Assembly: GCF_014651895.1 (NCBI RefSeq)
Contig: NZ_BMXT01000001.1
Location: 620,001 to 684,000 of the forward strand
Origin: Rhodanobacter panaciterrae
GTDB lineage: Bacteria; Pseudomonadota; Gammaproteobacteria; Xanthomonadales; Rhodanobacteraceae
Direction: 5' to 3'
Length of the DNA: 64,000 nt
Part shown: positions 8,326 through 16,946 of the stretch, in pieces
Numbering within the stretch: the stretch's first letter is position 1
Layout of the letters: each line of letters begins with the position of its first letter
Made by a program: the position numbers and the translations under genes
The notes under the pieces: model-generated
What the model was told of the DNA's origin: nothing
Seen by the model: only the letters and a program-made list of their open reading frames with translations
The model's database searches: none

Positions 8326-9198
8326 ATGGAAGCGAACCCGATCCTGATCGAAGGCCGCCTGCACGATCTCGGCGATGGCTTCACCGTGCGTCGCATGCTG
8401 CCAGTGCTGCAGGCGCGCCATGTCGGCCCGCTGGTGTTCTTCGACCACATGGGACCGGCGACGTTTGCGCCGGGCAGCGGCATGGACGTGCGGCCACATC
8501 CGCATATCGGGCTGGCTACGGTGAGCTGGCTGTTCGACGGCGCGATCCGTCACCGCGACAGCATCGGCAGCGTGACCGACATCCGTCCCGGCGAAGTGAA
8601 CTGGATGACTGCCGGCCGCGGCATCGTGCATTCGGAACGCACGCCGCCGGACGAGCGTCGCGATGGACAGGCGCTGCATGGCGTGCAGATCTGGGTGGCA
8701 CTGCCGCAGGCCGATGCCGAGATCGCGCCGGAGTTTCACCACCATGAGCGCGCCAGCTTGCCGACGCTTCGTCAGCCGGGCATGGAGGCGGTGCTGATTG
8801 CCGGCAGTGCCTATGGACAGCAGGCACCGGTCAAGGTGTTCGCGCCGATGTTCCTGCTTGAGGTGCGCCTCGATGCCGGCACCGAACTGGCCTTGCCGCA
8901 GGAGCATCTCGAGCGTGGCGTCTTTGTCGTCGACGGAGCGGTTCGTTGGGGCGATCTGGACGTTGCTGCTACCCAGATGGCTGTGCAGACCGGACCTTCG
9001 GCACCGTCGCTGCATGCACACAGCGACAGTCGGCTGCTGCTGTTCGGCGGTGCGCCACTGGATGGCGAGCGGCATCTGTGGTGGAACTTCGTCGCCAGCA
9101 CGAAAGAGCGTATCGAACAGGCCAAGCTCGACTGGCAGGCGCAACGCTGGGGCAAGGTAACGGGCGACGAGGACGAGTTCATTCCGCTGCCGGAATAA
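8326..9198 (+). CDS. Pirin family protein (bicupin)
   Basis: Predicted 290-residue pirin-like protein with two cupin domains. The metal-binding residues are visible: HPHIGLATV (two histidines, about residue 57) and GRGIVHSE (His and Glu, about 103). Bacterial pirins bind iron or copper and some have quercetin-dioxygenase-like activity or bind metabolic enzymes. An ATG at 8323 lies 3 nt upstream, but GGAG spacing (6 nt) favours 8326. It lies in a compact plus-strand run with the OYE and Mpo1-like genes, 12 nt after the OYE stop. Confidence 0.88.
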   Translation: MEANPILIEGRLHDLGDGFTVRRMLPVLQARHVGPLVFFDHMGPATFAPGSGMDVRPHPHIGLATVSWLFDGAIRHRDSIGSVTDIRPGEVNWMTAGRGIVHSERTPPDERRDGQALHGVQIWVALPQADAEIAPEFHHHERASLPTLRQPGMEAVLIAGSAYGQQAPVKVFAPMFLLEVRLDAGTELALPQEHLERGVFVVDGAVRWGDLDVAATQMAVQTGPSAPSLHAHSDSRLLLFGGAPLDGERHLWWNFVASTKERIEQAKLDWQAQRWGKVTGDEDEFIPLPE

Positions 9199-9231
9199 TC
9201 GGATCAATCAACCACGGAGCCCACGTCCACC

Positions 9232-9534
9232 ATGTCCAGCTACAGCAGCTTCGCCGAGTTCTACCCGTTCTATCTGAGCGAACACAGCAACCGCAGCTGC
9301 CGCCGCATGCACTTCATCGGCAGCAGCCTGGTGATTGCGGTGGTGCTGGTGGCGTTGTTCACCGGCCAGCTGAGCTGGCTGTGGCTGATGCCCGTGTTCG
9401 GCTATGGCTGCGCCTGGATTGGCCACTACGGCTTCGAAAAGAACCGGCCGGCCACCTTCAAGCATCCGCTGTACAGCCTGCTCGGCGATTGGGTGATGTA
9501 CGGGCAGATGCTGCGCGGCAAAGTCAGTTTCTGA
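9232..9534 (+). CDS. Mpo1/DUF962 family membrane protein
   Basis: Predicted 100-residue protein with one to two hydrophobic segments (about residues 30-65). It carries the DUF962 signature: HSNRSCRRMHFIGS near the N-terminus and GHYGFEKNRPATFKHP in the second half, with conserved His residues. In yeast, Mpo1 is an iron-dependent dioxygenase acting on 2-hydroxy fatty acids. The bacterial members have the same histidines, but their role is unproven. It is preceded by GGAG-like sequence and lies 33 nt after the pirin gene. Confidence 0.8.
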   Translation: MSSYSSFAEFYPFYLSEHSNRSCRRMHFIGSSLVIAVVLVALFTGQLSWLWLMPVFGYGCAWIGHYGFEKNRPATFKHPLYSLLGDWVMYGQMLRGKVSF

Positions 9535-9540
9535 GCGATT

Positions 9541-9654
9541 TGCTCCCTCCCCCTGCAAGCAGGGGAGGGTCGGGGGAGGGGTTGCTCTTGATCTTCCGCG
9601 CAAGCTCGTGCAACCCCCTCCCAGCCTCCCCCTGCAAGCAGGGGGAGGAGCAAA
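9541..9654. repeat. Composite palindromic intergenic element, copy A
   Basis: Two G/C-rich palindromes sit at the two ends, each built around CTGCAAGCAG flanked by C-tracts and G-tracts. Inside them is an inverted pair GGGGTTGC / GCAACCCC. The whole is about 113 bp and lies between convergent genes. A very similar element, with CTGCTTGCAG at its core, sits at 13911-14025. This looks like a REP/BIME-type or small non-autonomous element. Confidence 0.75.
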
Positions 9655-9678
9655 GCGGTGCTCCTTGACCACTACAGT

Positions 9679-10068
9679 TCAGCGATATTGCTGATGGCAG
9701 CTCTTGCAGGTTTCGCCGATCGGCTTGACCACCGCAGCCAGCGCCGCGCAATCCGCCGGCGCCGCCTGCACGGCCTGCTGCAGATGGGTCTGCAACTCGC
9801 CCGCCTTGTCGGTGAACGATTTTTCGTCGATGCCGAACACCGGCACGATGTCGGTGGCGGTGGACTGCAGGCGTTCCAGGTGATGCTGGATCGTCGCCGC
9901 GTCGCACTGCTTGGCCTTCAGTGCATGGCTCAGTTCGCCCATGTGATAACCCATGGTATGCATCACTGCCTTCGGCATCGGATTGCGCGCGGCCAGCGCG
10001 TTCATGACCTGGCTCGTGCCGAGCACGCCAATCACCAGTCCCAGCAAGATCAACAGGGCAACGCGCAT
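9679..10068 (-). CDS. Periplasmic c-type cytochrome (cytochrome c556/c'-like)
   Basis: Predicted 129-residue protein. An N-terminal membrane or signal segment (MRVALLILLGLVIGVLGTS) is followed by a helical domain and a C-terminal haem site CKSCHQQY. The CxxCH at the very C-terminus is the class II cytochrome arrangement (c' and c556), in which haem is attached near the end of a four-helix bundle. The start at 10068 puts the signal at the N-terminus; longer frames overlap the divergent tcdA gene. It is divergent from tcdA with a 144-bp shared promoter region. Confidence 0.78.
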   Translation of the reverse strand: MRVALLILLGLVIGVLGTSQVMNALAARNPMPKAVMHTMGYHMGELSHALKAKQCDAATIQHHLERLQSTATDIVPVFGIDEKSFTDKAGELQTHLQQAVQAAPADCAALAAVVKPIGETCKSCHQQYR

Positions 10069-10212
10069 CGGTTCGATTCCGTGACAGACGAAGAGAGCCG
10101 CAAGAATAACCCGCGTCGACGCCGCACGCGATAAAATGGCCGTCATACCGCAGCAGGCCACACCCGTGACACTCACAAACACGATCAAGCGCGCCGTCGG
10201 CAGCCTGCCGGC

Positions 10213-10998
10213 ATGAGCGAGATGGAATTTCCGGCCGAACGCTTTGCCGGCGTCGAACGTCTCTACGGCACCGGCAGTGTGGCCACGCTGGCGCAGGCGC
10301 ATGTATGCGTGATCGGCATTGGCGGCGTCGGCTCATGGGCGGCCGAAGCACTGGCGCGCAGCGGCGTGGGCCGGCTCACCCTGATCGACGCGGATGAAGT
10401 CTGCGTGTCCAACACCAACCGCCAGCTGCATGCGCTGGACGGCGAGTTCGGCAAGTCGAAAGTGGGCGTCATTGCGGCGCGGGCGAAGGCGATCAATCCG
10501 GCGATCCAGTTGGAGCCGATCGAACGTTTCCTCACGCCATCGACACTGGACGAACTGCTCGATCGCGGCTACGACGTGGTGCTGGATGCCTGCGATGCGT
10601 TCCGCGTGAAGCTGGAGACGATCGCCTGGTGCCGTCGGCGCAAGCTGCCGATCGTCAGCGTGGGCTCGGCCGGCGGGCGCACCGATTCCACCCAGATCCG
10701 CGTGCGCGACCTGTCGCGCACCGAGCACGATGCGATGTTCAGCTTGATCCGCAAAAAGCTCCGCACCGATTTCAACTTTCCGCGCAATCCTGATCGCTAC
10801 TTCGGCGTGTCCGCGGTGTACTCGTTGCAGAACGTGCAATACCCACAACCGGACGGCACCGTGTGCGGCAATCGGCCGCCGGGCGGGGATGCGTTGAATC
10901 TTGCCTGTGGTGGAGGGCTGGGCGCGGCCACGCATGTCACTGGCGCGTTTGCGTTTGCAGCGGTGGGCAAGGTGCTGGAGAAGTTGCTCCAACCGTGA
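10213..10998 (+). CDS. tcdA: tRNA threonylcarbamoyladenosine dehydratase TcdA
   Basis: Predicted 261-residue E1/ThiF-fold enzyme. It has the ATP-binding loop GIGGVGSWAAEAL (about residue 36), the NRQLHAL arm, and the TcdA-typical C-terminal stretch NLACGGGLGAATHVTG. TcdA converts t6A at position 37 of ANN-decoding tRNAs into the cyclic ct6A form, using ATP. Length and domain order match E. coli TcdA (CsdL). An ATG at 10222 is an alternative start. It stands alone, divergent from the cytochrome gene. Confidence 0.9.
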   Translation: MSEMEFPAERFAGVERLYGTGSVATLAQAHVCVIGIGGVGSWAAEALARSGVGRLTLIDADEVCVSNTNRQLHALDGEFGKSKVGVIAARAKAINPAIQLEPIERFLTPSTLDELLDRGYDVVLDACDAFRVKLETIAWCRRRKLPIVSVGSAGGRTDSTQIRVRDLSRTEHDAMFSLIRKKLRTDFNFPRNPDRYFGVSAVYSLQNVQYPQPDGTVCGNRPPGGDALNLACGGGLGAATHVTGAFAFAAVGKVLEKLLQP

Positions 10999-11140
10999 TT
11001 CTTCTCCCCTCTGGGGAGAAGATGCCCGCAGGGCAGATGAGGGGCGGGTGCTCGCGGCGAGGAGGATCGAAGCGTGCTCTGATGCAACATCAGTCGACCG
11101 TGACCCCTCACCCCAACCCTCTCCCCGCAGGGGAGAGGGG
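10999..11140. repeat. Palindromic intergenic element, copy C
   Basis: Contains CTTCTCCCC / GGGGAGAAG at its left end and CCTCTCCCCGCAGGGGAGAGG at its right end, with about 90 bp between. It sits between convergent tcdA and phbB. The right part is the inverted relative of the element at 15988-16030. The right hairpin could also terminate one of the two genes. Confidence 0.65.
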
Positions 11141-11149
11141 AAGCGGCAC

Positions 11150-11890
11150 TTACCAACCCATGTAATGCCCGCCATTGATCGCCAAGTTCGCTCCGGTGAT
11201 CCAGCTGGCCTGATCGCCAGTGAAGAACGCCACCGCATGTGCGATCTCATCCGGCCGACCAAGGCGTCCCACCGGAATCTGCGCCACGATCTTCTCGCGC
11301 ACTTCCTCGGGCACTGCCATCACCATGTCGGTGCCGACGTAGCCCGGCGAGACGGTGTTCACCGTGATGCCGAACTTCGCGTTCTCCTGCGCCAGCGAGA
11401 TGGTGAAGCCGTGCATACCGGCTTTGGCGGCGGCGTAGTTGGCCTGACCGTACTGGCCCTTCTGACCGTTGATCGAGCTGATCTGCACGATGCGGCCCCA
11501 CTTGCGCGCACGCATGCCGTCGATCACCGGGCGGGTGACGTTGAAGCACGCGTTCAAATTGGTGCTGATCACGTCCGTCCACTGCTGGTAGTTCATCTTG
11601 TGGAAGGTGCTGTCGCGGGTGATGCCGGCGTTGTTGACCAGGATGTCGATCGGGCCGCATTTCTCTTCGATCGCGCGGATCATCGCGTCGCAGGCGGTCG
11701 GATCGGTGACGTCACCCTGCACCATGCATACCTCGATGCCGTCCTTCGCCATCGCGTCGTGCCATGCCTCGGCCTTGGCCTGATCGCGGTAATTGGTGGC
11801 GACCCGATGCCCTTGGCCGGCGAGGTAGCGGATGATCGCGCTGCCGATGCCGCCAGTGCCGCCGGTGACCAATGCCGTGCGCTGTGTCAT
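11150..11890 (-). CDS. phbB: Acetoacetyl-CoA reductase (PhbB/PhaB)
   Basis: Predicted 246-residue short-chain dehydrogenase, exactly the usual PhbB length. It shows TGGTGGIG (cofactor loop), NNAG, and the catalytic SSINGQKGQYGQANYAAAK segment (Ser, Tyr, Lys). The N-terminus MTQRTALVTGGTGGIG is typical of acetoacetyl-CoA reductases, which make (R)-3-hydroxybutyryl-CoA with NADPH for polyhydroxybutyrate. The start at 11890 has AGGAG upstream. No phaC synthase or phaA is in the window, so any polymer pathway must be elsewhere. Confidence 0.88.
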   Translation of the reverse strand: MTQRTALVTGGTGGIGSAIIRYLAGQGHRVATNYRDQAKAEAWHDAMAKDGIEVCMVQGDVTDPTACDAMIRAIEEKCGPIDILVNNAGITRDSTFHKMNYQQWTDVISTNLNACFNVTRPVIDGMRARKWGRIVQISSINGQKGQYGQANYAAAKAGMHGFTISLAQENAKFGITVNTVSPGYVGTDMVMAVPEEVREKIVAQIPVGRLGRPDEIAHAVAFFTGDQASWITGANLAINGGHYMGW

Positions 11891-12000
11891 GTCCCTGATC
11901 TCCTGAAGAAGGTGTAGCGGAAGGCTGTGGCGTCGGAGCATGACAGGCCAAGATTGCAGCCATGGTCACGAAGCCGGCGCGTCTGCGCATTTATAGCCTT

Positions 12001-12867
12001 TCAGGCGAAAGAGTGACCGCTGCACTGCGGCAAAAGCGCGGGATCGAAATTTGCCAGCGCATGCGCCAGCAAATCCTGCACCTCGGTCGCGGTAGCCAGG
12101 ACCGGCACCGACAGGAACGCCAGCGCCTGTCGCAACGCGGGCAGCGGGTCTGCTGGATCGACCGGGCTGGCCTGCTCGGACTTGGACAGCTTGCGGCCGT
12201 CCGCCCCCATCACCAGCGGCAGATGCCGATACGCCGGCGTCGGCAGGTCCAGGCAGCGCTGCAGCCAGATCTGCCGCGCGGTGGAATCGAGCAAGTCGCT
12301 GCCGCGCACCACTTCGGTGATGCCCTGGAACGTATCGTCCACCACGCAGGCCAGTTGGTAGGAATAGAAACCCTCGGCGCGGCGTATCACGAAGTCGCCG
12401 ACGCTCTCGCGCAGGTTTTCGTGCTGTGGCCCCAGCAGCGCGTCGTCGAAAGCCACCTCGATGTCCGGCACGCGCAGGCGCCATGCCGGCAGCCGATCCG
12501 GGTCGGCGGCGGCCACACACTGCCCATCGCGATGCAAACCGCCGCCGGCAGCCAGCTCACTGCGGCTGCACCAGCACGGAAACAACTGGCCTGCCGCACG
12601 CAGCTGCTCGAACGCCACGTCATACGCCTCGATGCGCTGCGACTGGAACAGCGGCGGTGCATCTGCCACCAGCCCGAACGCCGGCAGCGCGGCGAGGATG
12701 CTTGCGGCCGAGCCAGCCACTTCACGCGGCGGGTCGATATCCTCCATCCGCACCAGCCATTGCCCGCCGGCGTGCCGCGCACACAGCCAGCTGCCCACCG
12801 CTGCCACCAGCGAGCCGAAATGCAGTTGTCCGGTGGGTGAGGGGGCGAAGCGGCCGTGGTAGGTCAT
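12001..12867 (-). CDS. gluQ: Glutamyl-Q tRNA(Asp) synthetase (GluQRS)
   Basis: Predicted 288-residue truncated glutamyl-tRNA synthetase paralog. The N-terminal GRFAPSPTGQLHFGSL contains the HIGH-equivalent (HFGS); the KMSKS-equivalent is KLSKSE, about residue 225. A Cys pair (FPCWCSRS) belongs to the zinc site. The anticodon-binding domain is missing, which identifies YadB/GluQRS. This enzyme attaches glutamate to queuosine in tRNA(Asp). It is co-directional with phbB, with a gap of 110 nt, but functionally unrelated. Confidence 0.92.
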   Translation of the reverse strand: MTYHGRFAPSPTGQLHFGSLVAAVGSWLCARHAGGQWLVRMEDIDPPREVAGSAASILAALPAFGLVADAPPLFQSQRIEAYDVAFEQLRAAGQLFPCWCSRSELAAGGGLHRDGQCVAAADPDRLPAWRLRVPDIEVAFDDALLGPQHENLRESVGDFVIRRAEGFYSYQLACVVDDTFQGITEVVRGSDLLDSTARQIWLQRCLDLPTPAYRHLPLVMGADGRKLSKSEQASPVDPADPLPALRQALAFLSVPVLATATEVQDLLAHALANFDPALLPQCSGHSFA

Positions 12868-13013
12868 GCCGCCATTTTAAGGCACAGCTCCGCCGTCGAC
12901 AGACACCCCACACCCTTGAAACTGTGCACTTGCGCCCCGAATTTTCATCCACGCGCCAGTGTCTACACCGACGTGTATCCCTTTCATGACTGCCACACCC
13001 AAGAGAGACAGCC

Positions 13014-13907
13014 ATGCGTCGCATTGCATTGTTCATCGGTACCAATCTCGCCGTCCTGCTCCTGCTGAGCATCGTCTGCCACCTGTTCGGCATCGACCAG
13101 ATGGCTGCAGCCCGCGGCTATGGCGGCATGGGCGGTCTGCTGGCCTACGCCGCCGTGTTCGGCATGGGCGGCGCCTTCATCTCGCTGGCGATGTCCAAGA
13201 TGATCGCCAAGTGGACCACCGGCGCGCGGGTGATCACCCAGCCGCAGAACGAGACCGAGCGTTGGCTGGTCGATACCGTGCGCCGCCACGCGCAGAACGC
13301 CGGCATCGGCATGCCCGAGGTGGCGATCTACGACGCGCCGGAAATGAATGCGTTCGCCACTGGCATGACGAAAAACAGCTCGTTGGTCGCGGTCAGCTCC
13401 GGTCTGCTGCAGCAGATGGATCGCGAGCAGGTCACCGCCGTGCTCGGTCACGAGATCGGGCATGTGGCGAACGGAGATATGGTCACGCTGACCCTGATCC
13501 AGGGCGTGCTGAACACGCTGGTGATCCTCGCCGCGCGCATCGTCGGCCGGCTGGTCGACAGCTGGATGTCAGGCGGCCGCGACGACAACCGTGGCGGCGG
13601 TGGCATCGGCTACTTCGTGGTGGTGATGGTGCTGCAGATCGTGTTCGGCCTGTTCGCCTCGATGATCGTCGCCGCATTCTCGCGTTGGCGCGAATTCCGC
13701 GCCGATGCGGCGGGCGCCAAGTTCGCCGGCAAGGGCGCGATGATTTCCGCACTACAGCGGCTGCAGGCGAACCATGGTGAAAGCACATTGCCGAACACCA
13801 TCGCCGCGTTCGGTATTTCCGGCCCGCTGGCTGACGGCTTCAAGAAACTGTTCATGAGCCATCCGCCGCTGGACGAGCGCATCGCCGCGTTGCAGAACGC
13901 CGTTTGA
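13014..13907 (+). CDS. htpX: Membrane zinc protease HtpX
   Basis: Predicted 297-residue M48 metalloprotease. Two N-terminal membrane helices (about 5-25 and 40-60) precede the active site HEIGHVANGDM (residues 146-150 plus a downstream Glu). Another hydrophobic stretch (about 195-220) precedes EFRADAAGAKF. HtpX degrades misfolded inner-membrane proteins, acting with FtsH. It is the upstream neighbour of htpG; both are heat-shock genes in E. coli, so joint induction is plausible. Repeat copy B lies between them. Confidence 0.93.
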   Translation: MRRIALFIGTNLAVLLLLSIVCHLFGIDQMAAARGYGGMGGLLAYAAVFGMGGAFISLAMSKMIAKWTTGARVITQPQNETERWLVDTVRRHAQNAGIGMPEVAIYDAPEMNAFATGMTKNSSLVAVSSGLLQQMDREQVTAVLGHEIGHVANGDMVTLTLIQGVLNTLVILAARIVGRLVDSWMSGGRDDNRGGGGIGYFVVVMVLQIVFGLFASMIVAAFSRWREFRADAAGAKFAGKGAMISALQRLQANHGESTLPNTIAAFGISGPLADGFKKLFMSHPPLDERIAALQNAV

Positions 13908-13910
13908 CTA

Positions 13911-14025
13911 ACTCCCTCCCCTGCTTGCAGGGGAGGGCTGGGGAGGGGTTGCTCTTCGCCACGAAGTCAACTCAAGATCAAAAGCGAACCCCCTCCCAAC
14001 CTCCCCCTGCTTGCAGGGGGAGGGC
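13911..14025. repeat. Composite palindromic intergenic element, copy B
   Basis: The same layout as the copy at 9541: an end palindrome built on CTGCTTGCAG, the inner pair GGGGTTGC / GAACCCCC, then a second CTGCTTGCAG palindrome within C-tracts and G-tracts. The middle, about 45 bp, differs from copy A. It sits between htpX and htpG, transcribed in the same direction, so it may shape the mRNA or uncouple the two genes. Confidence 0.75.
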
Positions 14026-14063
14026 CATTTTCCTTAATCAACGCATCAACGGAACATCCACGC

Positions 14064-15932
14064 ATGACAGCACCCGCCGAAACCCGCAAATTCGAAGCCG
14101 AAGTCGCCCAGGTGCTGCACCTGGTCACGCATTCGCTGTACTCGCACAAGGAAATCTTCCTGCGCGAGCTGATCTCCAACGCCTCCGACGCCTGCGACAA
14201 GCTGCGCTTCGAGTCGATCGCCAAACCCGAGCTGATGGCCGGCGACAGTGAGCTGCATATCGACGTGAGTTGGGATCCGGACGCGCGCACCGTCACCATC
14301 CGCGACAACGGCGTCGGCATGAACCGCGACGAGGTGGTGGCCAACATCGGCACCATCGCCAGCTCCGGCACCAAGCGCTTCCTGGAAGCGATGTCGGGCG
14401 AGCAGAAGGCCGACGCGCGACTGATCGGCCAGTTCGGCGTGGGCTTCTATTCCGCCTTCGTGGTCGCCGACAAGGTCACCGTCATCACCCGCCGCGCCGA
14501 TGCGCCGGCAAGTGACGGCGTGAAGTGGGAGAGCGACGGCAAGGGTGAGTATTCGCTGGAGCAGGTCGAGCAGGCCGAGCGCGGTACGTCCGTCATCCTG
14601 CACCTGAAGACCGACGAGGACGAGTTCCTCAAGCGCTGGCAGCTGCGTTCGCTGATCACCAAGTACTCCGACCACGTCGCCTTCCCGATCCGCATGCCGG
14701 TGGAGAAGGACGGCAAGCCGACCGACGAATGGGAAACCATCAACGCCGCCTCGGCACTGTGGACCAAGCCGAAGTCGGAGATCAGCGACGAGGACTACCA
14801 GAGCTTCTACAAGTCGCTCGGCCACGATTTCAACGACGCGCTGGCGTGGACGCACAACCGCGTCGAGGGCAGCCAGAGCTTCACCACCTTGCTCTACATC
14901 CCGTCGCAGCCGCCGTTCGACCTGATGATGGGCGGTCGCGACGAGCGCAAGGGGCTGAAGCTCTACATCAAGCGCGTCTTCATTATGGACGCGGCCGAAG
15001 AGCTACTGCCGAACTACCTGCGCTTCGTGCGCGGCGTGGTCGATGCCGACGACCTGCCGCTCAACGTCAGCCGCGAGATCCTGCAGCAGAACCGCCAGCT
15101 CGAGCGCATCAAGTCCGCCTGCGTGAAGCGCGTGCTCGACCTGATCGAGAAACTGGCCAAGGACGAGCCAGAGAAATTCGCCACCTTCTACAAGGCGTTC
15201 GGCAACACGCTCAAGGAAGGCATCAGCGAAGACGCCAACAACCGCGAGCGCATCGCCAAGCTGCTGCGCTTCGCTTCCACCATGGGCGACGGCAGCGCGC
15301 AAACCGTCTCGTTCGACGACTACATCGGCCGCATGCCGGTGGGCCAGGGCACCATCTGGTTCATCACCGCCGACAGCTACGCCGCCGCGCTGGGCAGCCC
15401 GCAGCTGGAAGCGTTCAAGGCCAAGGGCATCGAAGTGCTGCTGATGTCCGACCGCATCGACGAATGGATGCTCGGTTCCTTGAGCGAATACAGCGGCAAG
15501 AAACTGCAGAACGTCGCCAAGGGCGAACTGCCGCTGGACGAAGCGGACAAGAAAAAGCAGGAGGAATCCGCCAAGGAGGCCGAGCCGCTGGTCAAGAAAC
15601 TCAAAGAGCTGCTCGGCGATCGCGTCGGCGACGTGCGCGTCTCCGCCCGCCTCACCGATTCACCGTCCTGCCTCGCGCTTGCCGACTATGAGATGGCTCC
15701 GCATCTGGCCCGCCTGCTGCGCGAAGCCGGCCACGACATGCCCGACAACAAGCCGACACTGGAGATCAATCCGCAGCACGCGTTGTTGAAGCGCGTCGAG
15801 GCGGAAACCGACGAGGCGAAGGCGAAGGATCTGGCTACGCTGCTGCTGGAGCAGGCGGAGATTGCAGCGGGTGCGCAGTTGCCGGATCCATCGGCATTTG
15901 TGCAGCGGATGAATCGAGTATTGCTGGGGTGA
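14064..15932 (+). CDS. htpG: Chaperone HtpG (Hsp90)
   Basis: Predicted 622-residue Hsp90. The ATP-binding GHKL motifs are visible: ELISNASDACDK (about residue 31), DNGVGM (about 80) and GQFGVGFYSAF (about 125). The middle-domain segment NVSREILQQN and the C-terminal dimerisation region follow. HtpG is the cytosolic ATP-driven chaperone for stress-damaged clients. It starts at ATG 14064 after GGAACATCCACGC. A strong terminator follows. Confidence 0.96.
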   Translation: MTAPAETRKFEAEVAQVLHLVTHSLYSHKEIFLRELISNASDACDKLRFESIAKPELMAGDSELHIDVSWDPDARTVTIRDNGVGMNRDEVVANIGTIASSGTKRFLEAMSGEQKADARLIGQFGVGFYSAFVVADKVTVITRRADAPASDGVKWESDGKGEYSLEQVEQAERGTSVILHLKTDEDEFLKRWQLRSLITKYSDHVAFPIRMPVEKDGKPTDEWETINAASALWTKPKSEISDEDYQSFYKSLGHDFNDALAWTHNRVEGSQSFTTLLYIPSQPPFDLMMGGRDERKGLKLYIKRVFIMDAAEELLPNYLRFVRGVVDADDLPLNVSREILQQNRQLERIKSACVKRVLDLIEKLAKDEPEKFATFYKAFGNTLKEGISEDANNRERIAKLLRFASTMGDGSAQTVSFDDYIGRMPVGQGTIWFITADSYAAALGSPQLEAFKAKGIEVLLMSDRIDEWMLGSLSEYSGKKLQNVAKGELPLDEADKKKQEESAKEAEPLVKKLKELLGDRVGDVRVSARLTDSPSCLALADYEMAPHLARLLREAGHDMPDNKPTLEINPQHALLKRVEAETDEAKAKDLATLLLEQAEIAAGAQLPDPSAFVQRMNRVLLG

Positions 15933-15961
15933 GGCGCGGAGCGCCTTGCTGATATGAAGAG

Positions 15962-15988
15962 GCCCGCCACTCGGCGGGCTTTTTCTTT
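15962..15988 (+). terminator. Intrinsic terminator of htpG
   Basis: A 7-bp stem GCCCGCC / GGCGGGC (15962-15968 with 15973-15979) with a 4-nt loop, followed by a T-tract (TTTTTCTTT). Confidence 0.88.
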
Positions 15989-16030
15989 ACCCCCTCTCCC
16001 CTTGCGGGAGAGGGCTGGGGAGAGGGGGTA
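15988..16030. repeat. Palindromic intergenic element, copy D
   Basis: A 13- to 14-bp inverted repeat (ACCCCCTCTCCCC ... GGGGAGAGGGGGT) surrounds a short core. Its reverse complement resembles the right half of the element at 10999-11140. It sits directly behind the htpG terminator. Confidence 0.6.
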
Positions 16031-16139
16031 GGTGTGCGCTTCGCGATATCACTGCGAACCGTTGCAAATGCGTGCCTGTCGCCGTGATGAAACTTCAAGC
16101 AGAATGCACGTCCCCATCGGTGATGCATCGGAGCTCGAC

Positions 16140-16946
16140 ATGTCAGCGAACGCAGCCATCTTCCGTCAATTGCATAGTGGTCCGCGGCCACTGCGGCTAC
16201 CCAATGCCTGGGACGCCGGCAGTGCCAGGTTGTTCGAAAGCCTGGGCGCTGCGGCCATCGCCACCACCAGCGCGGGTTTGGCCTGGGCGCTTGGCTACGC
16301 GGATGGAGGAAAGCTGCCGGTGGACGCCGCGATCCATGCCGCAGCCGGCATCGCGCGCGTCCTCACGGTGCCGTTGTCGGTCGACATGGAAAACGGCTAC
16401 GCCGATGATGCGGCGACAGTAGGCGAGACGATCCGGCGACTGCTCGATGTCGGCGTCGCCGGCATCAATATCGAGGACGGTTCCCACGCGCCGGCCGTGC
16501 TCGCCGCGAAAATCGAAGCGATCAAGAACACTGCAGCAAAGGCAGGTTCGGACATCTTCGTGAATGCACGCACCGACGTGTATCTGGCCAACCTGGCCGA
16601 TGCCTCGCGACGAGTCGATGAAACGCTGTCACGCGGCGCGATCTATCGCGCCGCCGGTGCCGACGGCTTGTTCGTTCCCGGCCTGCACGAACCGGCGGAG
16701 ATCCAGGCCATCGTCGCGGGAGCAGGATTGCCGCTCAACGTGATGGCGTGGCCGGGCCTGATGCCGGTCCACGAGCTGGGTCAGCTCGGCGTGCGGCGCT
16801 TCAGCGCAGGCTCCGGCATTTCGCAGATGCTGTGGGGGCAGGCGGAAACACTGGCGCGGGACTTTCTCGATAGCGGGCGCTCCGAGTCGCTGGCTACTGG
16901 TGCTATGCCTTACGGCCGGATCCAGGCGTTGTTTGCGGGAGCGTAG
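16140..16946 (+). CDS. Isocitrate lyase/PEP mutase family protein
   Basis: Predicted 268-residue (beta/alpha)8 enzyme of the PEP mutase/isocitrate lyase superfamily. Visible are LPNAWDAGSARLFESLGAAAIATTSAG at the N-terminus (an Asp and Ser typical of the family), SVDMENGYADD (metal-binding Asp/Glu), NIEDG (second Asp) and FVNARTDVYL. These are the residues that bind Mg2+ and the alpha-keto acid. The exact reaction (lyase or mutase-like) cannot be assigned. It starts with ATG at 16140, with GGAG 6 nt upstream. Confidence 0.8.
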   Translation: MSANAAIFRQLHSGPRPLRLPNAWDAGSARLFESLGAAAIATTSAGLAWALGYADGGKLPVDAAIHAAAGIARVLTVPLSVDMENGYADDAATVGETIRRLLDVGVAGINIEDGSHAPAVLAAKIEAIKNTAAKAGSDIFVNARTDVYLANLADASRRVDETLSRGAIYRAAGADGLFVPGLHEPAEIQAIVAGAGLPLNVMAWPGLMPVHELGQLGVRRFSAGSGISQMLWGQAETLARDFLDSGRSESLATGAMPYGRIQALFAGA

